The position numbers and the translations under genes were made by a program. A DNA stretch of 64,000 nucleotides from Miltoncostaea oceani (lineage in GTDB: Bacteria > Actinomycetota > Thermoleophilia > Miltoncostaeales > Miltoncostaeaceae): assembly GCF_018141545.1 (NCBI RefSeq), contig NZ_CP064357.1, positions 744,001 to 808,000 of the forward strand, given 5' to 3'. The notes beneath the pieces were generated by a model. The model saw only the letters and a program-made list of their open reading frames with translations, did not search any database and had not been told where the DNA came from. Positions 16,496-25,185 of this stretch are shown in pieces (the first letter of the stretch is position 1; each line of letters begins with the position of its first letter).

Positions 16496-19009
16496 ATGGC
16501 GCGAGGGCGAGGACAGAAGGGTGCCAGCGGCACTCCGGAGATGAGAGGCGCGATGCGCAGCCTTCGTCGACCCGGTGCGAAGATCGGCGGGACCAACTTC
16601 ACCCTGCGTGCCCGTGAGCGCATCGACCCGATTTACAACGAGACTTTCCGGCGCCGTATCGAGGTCTGGTGTCGCGCCCGCGCCGGCGACAGGAACATCC
16701 GGATCGAGTTCGGCTCCTCGGGCTCCTACACCGACATGGCCGGGAACATCACCGTGGACAAGACCGTCCCCAAGGACGGGCGCCCCGGGGACAAGGCCCT
16801 CGCCACCTGGGGCCTGACCAGCCACGAGCTCTGCCACCACCGCTGGACCGCGGCGGATGTCTTCAATGAGTTCATCGCGAAGATGAAGGACGACGTCGCC
16901 GAGAGCGGCGAGAAGATCAAGAAGATCCGCGGCAGGTTCGCGAAGCTCCCCGACTGGGCGAAGATCGTCGAGGCGGAGAAGGAGCAGCGGGCCGCCTCCT
17001 TCCAGCACGGACAGATCGCCTCGATCGTCGCCGGGATGGAGAAGGAGATCCCGAACATGGCGCCGGCCGATGCCAAGGAGGCCAAGAAGCAGCTCACGCT
17101 GATGAAGGCCGAGATGGTCCGCCTGGAGGCTGAGGCGACCGCCGCCGGCCAGCGCCGCGACGCGCTGATCGCTCCGAACCAGAAGGCCTTCGACAAGCTC
17201 ACCGCCGAGCTTCACGCCGAGCAGCGCAAGCAGATCGCCGCGGTGGAGGGCAAGGACGTCTGGAACATCATCGAGGACGGGCGGATCGAGACCCACCTGC
17301 GCGTCCACGAGCCGAACGAGTACCGCCAGATCAGCATGCTCAACCACGTCTACCCGCGGGTCCCGAAGGTCTACAAGTCGGATCAGGACGCCTTGGTGCC
17401 CTGCCCCGACGGCTACGTGCCCGTGGATGTGGACGGCAACCCGCTCGAGGTCGTGGTCTCGCCGGACGGGACGAAGATGGTGAAGATCCCGGCGGGCGTC
17501 GACATTCCGGTCCTCGGCGACAAGCCGCTCGACTACAAGCGCCAGATGCGGGCCGCTCTCCTGTGTGAGTCGGTCCCGGAGTTCACCCTCGACGGGGAGC
17601 TGCTGCACCCGAAGGTCCAGGCCTGCCTGGACGAGTGCCGGCCGCTGATCGACGAGGGCGTGCGCGGCAACACCCGCGAGTGCATGGAGGCAAGCGCCAA
17701 GGTCACCGAGATCCTCGCCCGGCACGGGATGCTTCCCGACCCCGAGGACGAGAAGTCCAACAACGGCGGCCAGCAGCAGCAGGGCCAGGGCGGCGAGAGC
17801 GGAGGAGATCCCGGACAGGGTGGCGGCCAGGGCCAGCCCGGCCAGGGCCAGCCCGGTCAGGGCGGCGGCCAGGGCGGAGACGAGGAGCAGTCCGGGGGCG
17901 ACTCGGGCCTCGACACCGGTTCCCCCTTCGACACCGGTGATGAGTGGGATGAGCGCGGAGACGCCGGTAAGGCCGGCGACGGCACCTCCGACACGACCGG
18001 CAGCGCCAAGGAGGGTGACGACGGTGGTGGCATCAGCGACGCCGACCGCAAGGACGCCGAGGAGAAGAAGGCCGGGTCCGCGTCGGGCGATGAGGCCAAG
18101 GAGGCCGCCAAGCAGGCCGAGAAGGACGCGGCAGCCGACGTCGCCAAGGAGAGCGGCCGGGGCAACGCGGCTGACAAGGCGGGCGACATCGACGGAAAGT
18201 CCTGGGGTCCGCCCGCCAACCAGAAGATCACCGGGATCGAGAAGATCGCCCCGCAGGCACCGACTCCCCCCTCGGGCCACCTGACCCGCTACGGCAACCA
18301 GCTCGCCGCACAGCTCGAGCTCGTCCGCACCCAGGCGACTGCGCCTCGTCGCCGCCAGGAGAGCGGCCGCCTTGACCGGCGCCGGATCACCTCCGCCGCG
18401 ATCGGCAAGCCGGACGTCTTCGTCCAGCCCGGCCGGGACTTCGATGTCGACCTCGCCGTGGACACGGTCGTCGATCTTTCCGGGTCGATGAACTCGGCCC
18501 GCAAGCAGCTGCAGGACTCCGCGCAGACGATGGTGATCGCGATGGAGAAGTTGAAGGTCCCCCACAGCGTTTACGGCTTCGACTCGGGCGGGTCGAGCGC
18601 CCACCACTATGAGCTCGTCGGGTACGGATCCCGCGCGAACGGCCTCGGCGCCATCGCCGGCTCCCACATGGTCGGCGGCGGCGGGACGCCGACCGCCGAA
18701 GCGGTCGAGTTCGCCAACGCCCGCCTCTCACAGCGTCGTGAGCAGGCCCGGGTCATGGTCATCTTCACCGACGGCATGCCGAACGACATCGAGGGGACCA
18801 GGCGTCAGATCGAGGCGGCCCGCAGCCAGGGCATCACGGTCGTGGGCGCCTACTACAACACGGCCCCTGCGAGTCACCGCGGCCAGGAGGTCGAGGGGAT
18901 GAAGAAGCTCTTCGGATCCGACTTCGTCCACCTGGAGGCGATCGGCGACCTCCCCAAGCACGTCGGCAAGCTGATGATGAAGCTCATCAAGCCGCGCCGG
19001 CGCCACTGA
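16496..19009 (+). CDS. HExxH plus VWA-domain protein (CobT/DUF2201-like)
   Basis: 837 residues. An N-terminal metallopeptidase-like region carries HELCHH with HExxH at residues 110-114. A long helical segment follows (about 130-260), then a low-complexity Gly/Gln/Asp/Glu linker (about 425-610). The C-terminal von Willebrand A domain has a MIDAS DLSGSMNS near residue 660, a GGGGTPT loop and the IFTDGMPND strand. Putative peptidase plus VWA is the layout of the DUF2201/CobT-type proteins that work with MoxR/CobS AAA ATPases as metal-dependent remodelling pairs. The ATPase beginning at 63815 is a possible partner. In-frame ATGs at 16541 and 16553 are alternative starts. The substrate is unknown. 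Confidence 0.78.
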   Translation: MARGRGQKGASGTPEMRGAMRSLRRPGAKIGGTNFTLRARERIDPIYNETFRRRIEVWCRARAGDRNIRIEFGSSGSYTDMAGNITVDKTVPKDGRPGDKALATWGLTSHELCHHRWTAADVFNEFIAKMKDDVAESGEKIKKIRGRFAKLPDWAKIVEAEKEQRAASFQHGQIASIVAGMEKEIPNMAPADAKEAKKQLTLMKAEMVRLEAEATAAGQRRDALIAPNQKAFDKLTAELHAEQRKQIAAVEGKDVWNIIEDGRIETHLRVHEPNEYRQISMLNHVYPRVPKVYKSDQDALVPCPDGYVPVDVDGNPLEVVVSPDGTKMVKIPAGVDIPVLGDKPLDYKRQMRAALLCESVPEFTLDGELLHPKVQACLDECRPLIDEGVRGNTRECMEASAKVTEILARHGMLPDPEDEKSNNGGQQQQGQGGESGGDPGQGGGQGQPGQGQPGQGGGQGGDEEQSGGDSGLDTGSPFDTGDEWDERGDAGKAGDGTSDTTGSAKEGDDGGGISDADRKDAEEKKAGSASGDEAKEAAKQAEKDAAADVAKESGRGNAADKAGDIDGKSWGPPANQKITGIEKIAPQAPTPPSGHLTRYGNQLAAQLELVRTQATAPRRRQESGRLDRRRITSAAIGKPDVFVQPGRDFDVDLAVDTVVDLSGSMNSARKQLQDSAQTMVIAMEKLKVPHSVYGFDSGGSSAHHYELVGYGSRANGLGAIAGSHMVGGGGTPTAEAVEFANARLSQRREQARVMVIFTDGMPNDIEGTRRQIEAARSQGITVVGAYYNTAPASHRGQEVEGMKKLFGSDFVHLEAIGDLPKHVGKLMMKLIKPRRRH

Positions 19010-19063
19010 CCGGCTAGCCCCGCGACCTTGTGACAGATGCGGTCGGCGCTTGTTCCCCGCACC

Positions 19064-19069
19064 TAGGAT
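19064..19069 (+). promoter_or_regulatory. -10-like hexamer TAGGAT, leaderless GTG start
   Basis: TAGGAT ends exactly 6 nt before the GTG at 19076. Confidence 0.45.
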
Positions 19070-19075
19070 CACGGC

Positions 19076-19936
19076 GTGGCCTACAGCATCACCCCCGACG
19101 GGGACCTCGTCGAGACCGTGTGCGTCCGCACCGACTGGCGTTGTCCCTGCGGAGAGCAGGCCGTCTCGCGCCGTGAGCTGCCCCGGCGCGCAGGCAGCGT
19201 CAGCATGGCGGTCCTGATGGCCTGTTGCCTCGAGGAGGCACGACGCATCTGTGAGTGCGGCGCGCCTCTCGACCATGGGACAGGTCGCACCCAGGCCATC
19301 TATCAGCTCCCGGGGCGCGCCCCTGTCCTGTCCGCCGTTCTGCGCGGCCGGCCCGGTGTGGCGCGGTATGCGGACTACCTGGTCTCGTCGAGCCGTGATG
19401 AGGCGGAAGCCCTCGGCGGCACTCCGCTTCCCTCCGGCGCCAGCGACTACGAGCTCGCGCACCGTGCCGGCAAGCCGGCGAGCATCGACGCCGCCTGGCA
19501 GGACGCCGTGGTGATGCACCGGCTCGGAGCCGGTGGGTTGATCAGCTTCCCCTGCGGGCCCGGGGTGGCGCTGATCGCCGCCTCGGATCCACGGCGCGCC
19601 TGCGCGGCGGCTGAGGTCCTCGGACTGCCCTCCCCGGCCTGCCTGGACGGCGCCGTCGGCGTGGGCGCCCCCGCTCTCTGGCTCTCGGTGGACGTGCCGG
19701 CGATCACAAGCGAGCTCGCCGTCGCGGCCTCGTACTGCGGGGTCCGGATCGAGGAGGACCGCGGCCGCCTGCGTCTCTGGTTCCGCAACCGGCGGGTCCA
19801 CGAGCACATCGACGTCCGCGCCCTGGTCGAGAACGGGGTCAGGGCCTCCCGTGATCCGGTCCTCGAGAGCATCCGCTGGTTCCTGGATGCACGGCCGGCA
19901 CTCGAGCGCAGGGAGCGCGAGACCCGCCACCGCTAG
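19076..19936 (+). CDS. Hypothetical protein with cysteine-rich N-terminus
   Basis: 286 residues from GTG. The first 65 residues hold seven cysteines (RCPCGEQ, CCLEEARRICECG) that could form a zinc site. The rest is a globular alpha/beta domain with no recognised motif. A leaderless promoter element is placed right before the start. Function unknown. Confidence 0.58.
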   Translation: MAYSITPDGDLVETVCVRTDWRCPCGEQAVSRRELPRRAGSVSMAVLMACCLEEARRICECGAPLDHGTGRTQAIYQLPGRAPVLSAVLRGRPGVARYADYLVSSSRDEAEALGGTPLPSGASDYELAHRAGKPASIDAAWQDAVVMHRLGAGGLISFPCGPGVALIAASDPRRACAAAEVLGLPSPACLDGAVGVGAPALWLSVDVPAITSELAVAASYCGVRIEEDRGRLRLWFRNRRVHEHIDVRALVENGVRASRDPVLESIRWFLDARPALERRERETRHR

Positions 19937-19989
19937 CCCCGGCCCGCCGGGGAGAACAGAAAAAGGCGCGCAGCCCAAGAGGCCCGTCC

Positions 19990-19995
19990 TAGCAT
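19990..19995 (+). promoter_or_regulatory. -10-like hexamer TAGCAT, leaderless GTG start
   Basis: TAGCAT lies 7 nt before the GTG at 20003. Confidence 0.42.
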
Positions 19996-20002
19996 CAGCC
20001 TC

Positions 20003-20662
20003 GTGGACGTCATCCGCTACCAGGAACTTCGAGAGGGCACCGGCTTCGCGATCGAAGAGGACGGCCGCAGGGTCGCGCTCTACGCCGATCACGCCCGGGT
20101 CGCCGAGCGGGCCCTCGGGTCCGCGCGCAGCCTCGACCAGCTGATCAGCGGCTACCGGATCCTCCGCGAGTTCCCGCATCAGGACTTCTCCCTGAGCGAC
20201 CCCTTCACCGGTCGCAGGCTCGTGATCCGCTTCGATCACCGCCTGGCCCGTGCCGATGAGATCGCCGGAGAGATCATCGAGGCCGACTCGGGGGAGATCT
20301 ACCCGTGGATCGCCGCGAAGGTCGCGTCCCCGGTGTTCGCGGATCGCACGAACCTGCGCAGCTGGCTGTCGCCGGGGATCGCCCCGCGCGCCGAGGCCGG
20401 CTGGGCCTACCGCGTCCCCGGGCAGCTGACCGGCGACGACCCGGTCTATGCCGCCCGGATCCGCGGCGCCATCCAGACCTTCGTGCTCGCGATCGAGGAC
20501 CCGGACAGCTCCTCGCTGCCGGCTGACTGGTCGCTCGGCAACGTCTTCAGCCTCACGAACCCTCCCCCGCCTCCGACGCTCGCTCCGGACCTGGACGCGA
20601 TCGACCTTCCTGGGGACACCGACTTCGTCGGGGTCCCCGCGCTGGTCTCCACCCCCTCCTGA
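20003..20662 (+). CDS. Hypothetical protein
   Basis: 219 residues from GTG. Strand-rich N-terminus (GTGFAIEEDGRRVALYAD), a central helical part, and a proline/aspartate-rich tail. No family recognised. It precedes the ParB-like gene by 53 bp on the same strand and may be co-transcribed with it. Confidence 0.58.
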   Translation: MDVIRYQELREGTGFAIEEDGRRVALYADHARVAERALGSARSLDQLISGYRILREFPHQDFSLSDPFTGRRLVIRFDHRLARADEIAGEIIEADSGEIYPWIAAKVASPVFADRTNLRSWLSPGIAPRAEAGWAYRVPGQLTGDDPVYAARIRGAIQTFVLAIEDPDSSSLPADWSLGNVFSLTNPPPPPTLAPDLDAIDLPGDTDFVGVPALVSTPS

Positions 20663-20715
20663 GGGCAGTGGAAGATCGCTCGTTGACGGGGCGGTAACGG
20701 ACATCATCGGCGGCG

Positions 20716-22773
20716 ATGGACGAGCCCCCGAACACTGACCAGCTGCCGGTCCCGGCCACCGGAGAGGGCACCGAGATCACCCCGGTCTCCCAGTATCCGA
20801 CCGGAGTCGAGAGCCTGATGCCGGTCGGCGCCGACGGCGTGGTCGCGACCATTGACGAGGAGGACGAGGAGAACCTTCCCGATCGCCAGCAGCCGGCCGA
20901 GGCGCCGCCGGATGTACGCGACATCCCGATCGAGGACCTGTTCGAGATCGCCAACATCCGCCCCCAGTACTACGGGGTGGAGGAGCTGAGCGAGTCGATG
21001 CGGGTCCAGGGGCAGCTCGAGCCGGCGATGGTCCGCCCCGCTCCCCCGGGCGCGACCCACGACCGGCCCTTCGAGCTCGTCTTCGGCTACCGACGGAAGC
21101 GCGGCGCCGAGATGCTCGGATGGAACTGCCTGCGCTGCGAGGTCCGCGACCTGAGCGACGCGGGGATCCTCGACGTCATGATCACCGAGAACCTCCAGCG
21201 CGAGGACCTCTCGGCGATCGCCGAGGCGAAGGCGATGAAGGCCCTCGTCGAGCTCGGGGGGCTGAGCCAGGCAGCGGTCGCGCGCCGGCTGGGCGTCTCG
21301 GCCTCGCATGTCTCGCACCGGTTGCAGCTGCTGACGCTGTCGGCGCCGGTGATCGAACAGATCGACAAGGGCGAGATCTCGGCCAGCCACGGCGAGGCGC
21401 TCGCGTGCCTGCCGGCGGCCAAGCAGGAGGCCTTCGCCAACCGCGCGGCCTCCGGCGGAGTCAGCGTCACCAAGCTCTCATCCTGGATCCGCACCGCCAA
21501 GCAGGAGCTCGAGGAGGAGGCGCCGCCTGATCCCGAGGACCTCGAGCCGGTGGGGCCCGAGGACGCCACCCAGATCCCCCACGTGGTGCTTCGCGCGGAC
21601 CTCGATGAGGACGATCAGACACGCATGCTCGTCTATGTCCTGCTGCGCAGCTGCAACGACCAGGAGATGCTCGAGTACCTCTTCGAGACCGAGGGTCTCG
21701 GCTACGAGCAGATCTGGGACTGGGTCCGCGGCCTGGACGCCGAGGACGCCCGGACGCTGACCGGGCGCCTCGTCCGCCGCTACCTGGAGGCCGGGCACCG
21801 CTTCTCATCGCTCGAGTCCAGCCTGGTCTCCGACCTCGGCGACGGGGCCGACCCCGAGCGCCGCGAGTCGTACGCCCTCACCGATCTCCCTGCGGTGAGC
21901 GCCGACCGCTCCGGGCTGGGGGACCTGCCCGACATGGGCGCCCTCCCGCCGGCGCCGGAGGCCGATGACTCATGGCTGCCGCCGGCCGCCCTCGGCCCCG
22001 CTGCAGAGTCCTGGGGTGGCGACACCTCCTGGACCGATGAGCTGCGCGTGGATGAGGCCGCGGGCGAGATCGTCGAGCCGGAGATCGTCGAGGCCGAGAC
22101 CGACGACGATGGCAACTTCGCGCTCGCTGCCGAGGACGAGGAGCCCGACGCGGACGAGACCGGGACCGACGAGGGCGTAGAGGCCGATGAGGACGATGGC
22201 TCGATGCCCCTGTCCCTCGCCGAGGAGCTCTCCGACGCCCTCGCCGAGCGCCAGGGACTCGACCCGGAAAAGGCCCTCGACCTCGGCCAGCGGGTCGAAA
22301 ACGCCGGTGCTCCGCTCGTTGCGATCGCCGAGCAGTGGATCGCGTCCGGTTCGCTGCCGGCAGCACCGCTGGTCGCCGGCTTCTCACCCGCGGGCCTGCT
22401 CACCCAGCTGGGCAAGCCCTCGCTGGTTTTCAGCTCGCTGATCGCGTTGGTCGAGTCGACCGAGGCCGCCCGAGCCCGCCTGGAGGGCCTCGGGGTCCTC
22501 ACCGGTGAGGCGCAGATCGTGGCTGCCCTGGTCTCACGCCAGCAGGTGGAGCCCGAGAAGGCCCGTGGCCTCGTCTCCCGGGTGGCTGAGCACGACCAGA
22601 TCCTCGAGGCCGCCCTCGAGTGGGTCGAGCACGAGGCCTTCGGCTCCGAGCCGGTGATCGCGGGCCTCAACCCGACCAGCCTCGAGGCCCGCCTCGGCAA
22701 GCCGAGTCTCGTCCTGAGCGCCCTGGTCGCCCTCGAGCGCGACCCGGAAGCCGCCCTCGCACGCCTCGGTTAG
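20716..22773 (+). CDS. ParB-like partition/nucleoid protein with duplicated C-terminal module
   Basis: 685 residues. After an acidic N-terminus, the ParB N-terminal domain is clear (about residues 70-175): NIRPQY, VEELSESMRVQGQLEP, the box GYRRKRGAEMLG and ENLQREDLSAIAEA. The HTH follows (SQAAVARRLGVSASHVSHRL). Residues about 280-490 are less conserved and very acidic. The last 190 residues are two tandem copies of a ~90-residue module, each ending with a (Q/R)LGKPSLV motif and ALVALE-like helix. ParB proteins bind centromere sites and load DNA-sliding clamps using CTP. This one is about twice the normal length, and no parA sits next to it. Its stop overlaps the convergent release-factor gene. 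Confidence 0.82.
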   Translation: MDEPPNTDQLPVPATGEGTEITPVSQYPTGVESLMPVGADGVVATIDEEDEENLPDRQQPAEAPPDVRDIPIEDLFEIANIRPQYYGVEELSESMRVQGQLEPAMVRPAPPGATHDRPFELVFGYRRKRGAEMLGWNCLRCEVRDLSDAGILDVMITENLQREDLSAIAEAKAMKALVELGGLSQAAVARRLGVSASHVSHRLQLLTLSAPVIEQIDKGEISASHGEALACLPAAKQEAFANRAASGGVSVTKLSSWIRTAKQELEEEAPPDPEDLEPVGPEDATQIPHVVLRADLDEDDQTRMLVYVLLRSCNDQEMLEYLFETEGLGYEQIWDWVRGLDAEDARTLTGRLVRRYLEAGHRFSSLESSLVSDLGDGADPERRESYALTDLPAVSADRSGLGDLPDMGALPPAPEADDSWLPPAALGPAAESWGGDTSWTDELRVDEAAGEIVEPEIVEAETDDDGNFALAAEDEEPDADETGTDEGVEADEDDGSMPLSLAEELSDALAERQGLDPEKALDLGQRVENAGAPLVAIAEQWIASGSLPAAPLVAGFSPAGLLTQLGKPSLVFSSLIALVESTEAARARLEGLGVLTGEAQIVAALVSRQQVEPEKARGLVSRVAEHDQILEAALEWVEHEAFGSEPVIAGLNPTSLEARLGKPSLVLSALVALERDPEAALARLG

Positions 22774-23778
22774 TCCGCCTGGGCGAGCTCCAGGACGCGC
22801 TGATGGGCCTGCGCGCGCAGGAAGGGGTCGAGGTTCCCGCTCTGGAGCGCCGCGTCGTTCATGACCTTCAACCCGGACTCGTGGTCGCTGACCGCGCGGT
22901 AGGGATGAAGGATGTAGGAACGCTTGCGCTGCCCGAAGCCGGCGCTCGCCGGCGCCCCGCGCATCGTGGCGAGCATCCTCTCGTGCTCCACGCGCTCGCG
23001 CTCGGCCAGGCGGGAGCTGAGCAGTGCCATGGCGATCTTTCGGTTGGCCTGCTGTGAGCGGTCCGAGCTCGCCTGGGCGCTGATACCGCTCGGCGTGTGG
23101 GTGATCCTGATCGCGGAGTCGGTCTTGTTGCGGTGCTGGCCCCCGGGGCCCGAGGCCCGGTAGGCCTCAACACGCAGGTCCTGGGCGGAGACCTGGAGGC
23201 CCTTGACTCCGTCGATGCGGGGGATCACCTCGACCGCGGCGAAGCTCGTCTGACGCTTGCCCTGCTGGCCGAAGCGCGAGAGATGAGAGACGCGGTGGAC
23301 GCCGGACTCCCCCCGGAGCAGGCCGTAGGCATTCGGGCCGCCGATCTCGATGACGACCTGACGGATGCCCTCATCCTGGGCGTAGGAGAAGTCGATCTCG
23401 CTGACGCGCCGGCGTGAGCCCTCGGCCCAGAGCAGGTACATCCGCAGCAGCTGTCCGGCCCAGTCGCGCGCGTCGGCGCCGCCTGCCCCTGCCCGGATGC
23501 TGAGGATCGCCGGCCGGTTGTCGTGAGTGCCCCCGAAGGCACATGAGAGCGTCAGGGCGTCGAGGCGTGCCAGGGTCTCGGATTCGAGGACATCGAGTTC
23601 GTCCTGGCCGGGTCCGTCGGCGTCGCCGCGGAGTTGATCGATGACTGACAGGTCAGAGGCGAGGCGGTCCGCCTCGGCGTGACCCTCGCGATCTCCTGCC
23701 CGGCTAAAGGCAGCGCCCAGCAGCTGCGGCGAGATGCAGCACCTGCGAGCGCGGATGTCCGGGGGCGAGTTCAGTCAT
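22770..23778 (-). CDS. prfB: RF2-like peptide chain release factor with +1 programmed frameshift
   Basis: Translation should start at the ATG at 23778 (AGGTG upstream) and read 24 codons to CTT followed by an in-frame TAG at 23706-23704. Shifting +1 (AGC at 23705) opens a frame to the TAA at 22770, giving about 335 residues. No ATG, GTG or TTG exists in the long frame before the conserved IRAGAGGADARDW region, so frameshifting is needed for a full protein. The body is RF2-like: GVHR, RQTSFAAVEV, the GGQ motif in YRASGPGGQHRNKTDS and FGQRKRSYILHPY. Two oddities stand out. The stop-recognition tripeptide is SRF instead of SPF, and the recoding stop is TAG, which RF2 does not normally read. Domain 1 is about 30 residues short. 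The upstream zero frame is MTELAPGHPR and so on. Confidence 0.8.
23704..23709 (-). promoter_or_regulatory. +1 frameshift site CTT TAG in the release-factor gene
   Basis: On the minus strand CTT (23709-23707) precedes TAG (23706-23704) and C. The position, after codon 24, matches the canonical RF2 site (CUU UGA C after codon 25 in E. coli), but the stop is TAG. The stimulatory AGGGGG element just upstream in E. coli is absent; only a GGG is seen. Confidence 0.65.
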
Positions 23779-23819
23779 GACACCTGGTGACGATACAACG
23801 CCGGTGAGGCACGACGTGT

Positions 23820-25157
23820 TCATCTCGCGTCGGCCTCGGCCTCCGCCTGGGCGAGTCCGTGAAGCGTGGCCGCAAGACCGCGGCGGAAGGCGACCTGCGT
23901 CGCCGCCGCTCCGACCTCGAGCACCAGCGGCACCCCCAGCCCGAGACTGAGGCTGCGCAGGTCATGGAAGACCCGCTGGTAGTCCTCGTCCCGCCACCCG
24001 AGCTCGCTGATCCCATCGAGCTCGTGCGCGTCGAAGCTCGCCTCGACGAGGATGAGACCGGGTCGGTGCGCGACGAGAGCGCCGAGGACGGCCGTCCACT
24101 CCTCGGCGAAGGACTGGCCGGCGTCGGTGCGCACCGGTCGGTTGAGGATCCCGGGGTCTGCGCTCTGCAGCCCGGTACCCGGGTAGAACGGGAACTGATG
24201 GATGCTCGCGGCGAGGACCCGCGGGTCGGCGCAGAAGATCTCCTGGGTCCCGTTACCGTGGTGGGCATCGACGTCGACGATGGCGACGCGCTCCACCCCT
24301 TGAGAGAGAGCCTCCGTGGCGCCTACCGCGAGGTTGTTGATCAGGCAGGTCCCCATCGGGCGGTCCACGCCGGCGTGGTGGGAGCCGGGACGTGCAAGGC
24401 AGATCCCGACCCGCTTTCCCCTGTCCCCGAGGCCGTCCCGGACGGCCTTCGCGATCGCGCCGGCGGCCGCCCTGATCGCCGCCGGCGTCTCACGGATCAC
24501 GGGGGTCTCGGGATCGAAGTGACCTCCTCCGGAGGCGGCGAAGCGGTCGATGTCGCGGAGGAGACGCAAAGGGTGGACCCGGGCGATCTGCTCATCTGTC
24601 GCCGGGGTGCACTCCCCCTGCGGGCGCCCTTCCAGCATCTCCCGTGCCCATCCGAGCTCGGGCGGAGCGAGGGGGTAGTCGAGGCACGCAGACGGGGCGT
24701 AGACACGAGCGCGCGAGCTCGTGGGTCCGGGAGCGAGCCATATGGCCGGGACCTGGGCCATGGGCCACGAGCCCGCCGGCCGATGGGCGTCGGGTGTGAT
24801 CATCGACCGCTCACAGACGAGGGAGCTGTCGAGCTCGCGCTGCCAGGTGGCGATGTCGCCGACGGCGGCGCAGAGGAGTAGAGGCAGGTCGATCTCCGGC
24901 AGCCCCTCGCAGTAGTGGAGGAAGGCCAGATCGTCGGCCTGGGCGGGTCGCCATCTCGGGTCGGCCGACTTGAACCGCCGCCAGAGGGCCGGGTCGAGGT
25001 GACGCAGGAGGCAGCCGAGCTCGGGCGCGTAGGCGAACGCCTCGCTCAACGGCCCGAGGCGAGCGAGTTCCCTCATGCGCTCGAGCGTGTCCCAGTTCTG
25101 CCTCACGCGGCGAGCATGGGCGCGCAGGGAGGCGACGCAAGCGAAGTTCGCGCTCAC
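23820..25157 (-). CDS. Histone-deacetylase-fold protein with extra N-terminal domain
   Basis: 445 residues from GTG. Residues about 1-140 form an unrecognised helical domain. Residues 150-440 match the arginase/deacetylase fold: RPGSHHAG (256-263) and CLINNLAVGA, followed by DVDAHHGNGT with zinc ligands D297 and H299, and ASFDAHELDG with D376 as third ligand. The tyrosine that stabilises the transition state in the usual LEGGY motif is missing: the equivalent stretch is LEVGA with Ala at 417. It may still bind zinc and an acyl substrate, but with altered or reduced activity. The acetyltransferase gene at 25186 is divergently transcribed from the same 28-bp gap, so the two may act on the same target. 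Confidence 0.8.
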   Translation of the reverse strand: MSANFACVASLRAHARRVRQNWDTLERMRELARLGPLSEAFAYAPELGCLLRHLDPALWRRFKSADPRWRPAQADDLAFLHYCEGLPEIDLPLLLCAAVGDIATWQRELDSSLVCERSMITPDAHRPAGSWPMAQVPAIWLAPGPTSSRARVYAPSACLDYPLAPPELGWAREMLEGRPQGECTPATDEQIARVHPLRLLRDIDRFAASGGGHFDPETPVIRETPAAIRAAAGAIAKAVRDGLGDRGKRVGICLARPGSHHAGVDRPMGTCLINNLAVGATEALSQGVERVAIVDVDAHHGNGTQEIFCADPRVLAASIHQFPFYPGTGLQSADPGILNRPVRTDAGQSFAEEWTAVLGALVAHRPGLILVEASFDAHELDGISELGWRDEDYQRVFHDLRSLSLGLGVPLVLEVGAAATQVAFRRGLAATLHGLAQAEAEADAR

Positions 25158-25185
25158 AGCATCACCGCGGCCTGACTCTCAGTCG

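Noticed and set aside
16481-18667. Long open frame (about 730 codons) on the minus strand opposite the VWA gene
   Set aside because: High-GC sequence keeps antisense frames open. Its product has a repetitive Leu/Val/Gly/Arg composition, and the plus strand encodes recognisable HExxH and VWA motifs.
18728-20707. Long minus-strand frame (about 660 codons) opposite three plus-strand genes
   Set aside because: It spans several gene boundaries of the plus strand, which have promoter hexamers and normal composition. No domain is seen in the minus product.
23704-23709. Explanation of the release-factor frame break as a sequencing error or a dead gene
   Set aside because: Not excluded, but the break falls on a CTT-stop-C site at the canonical RF2 position, and the body is intact. 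An error would be a coincidence. It is kept as a recoding site with a request for read-level proof.
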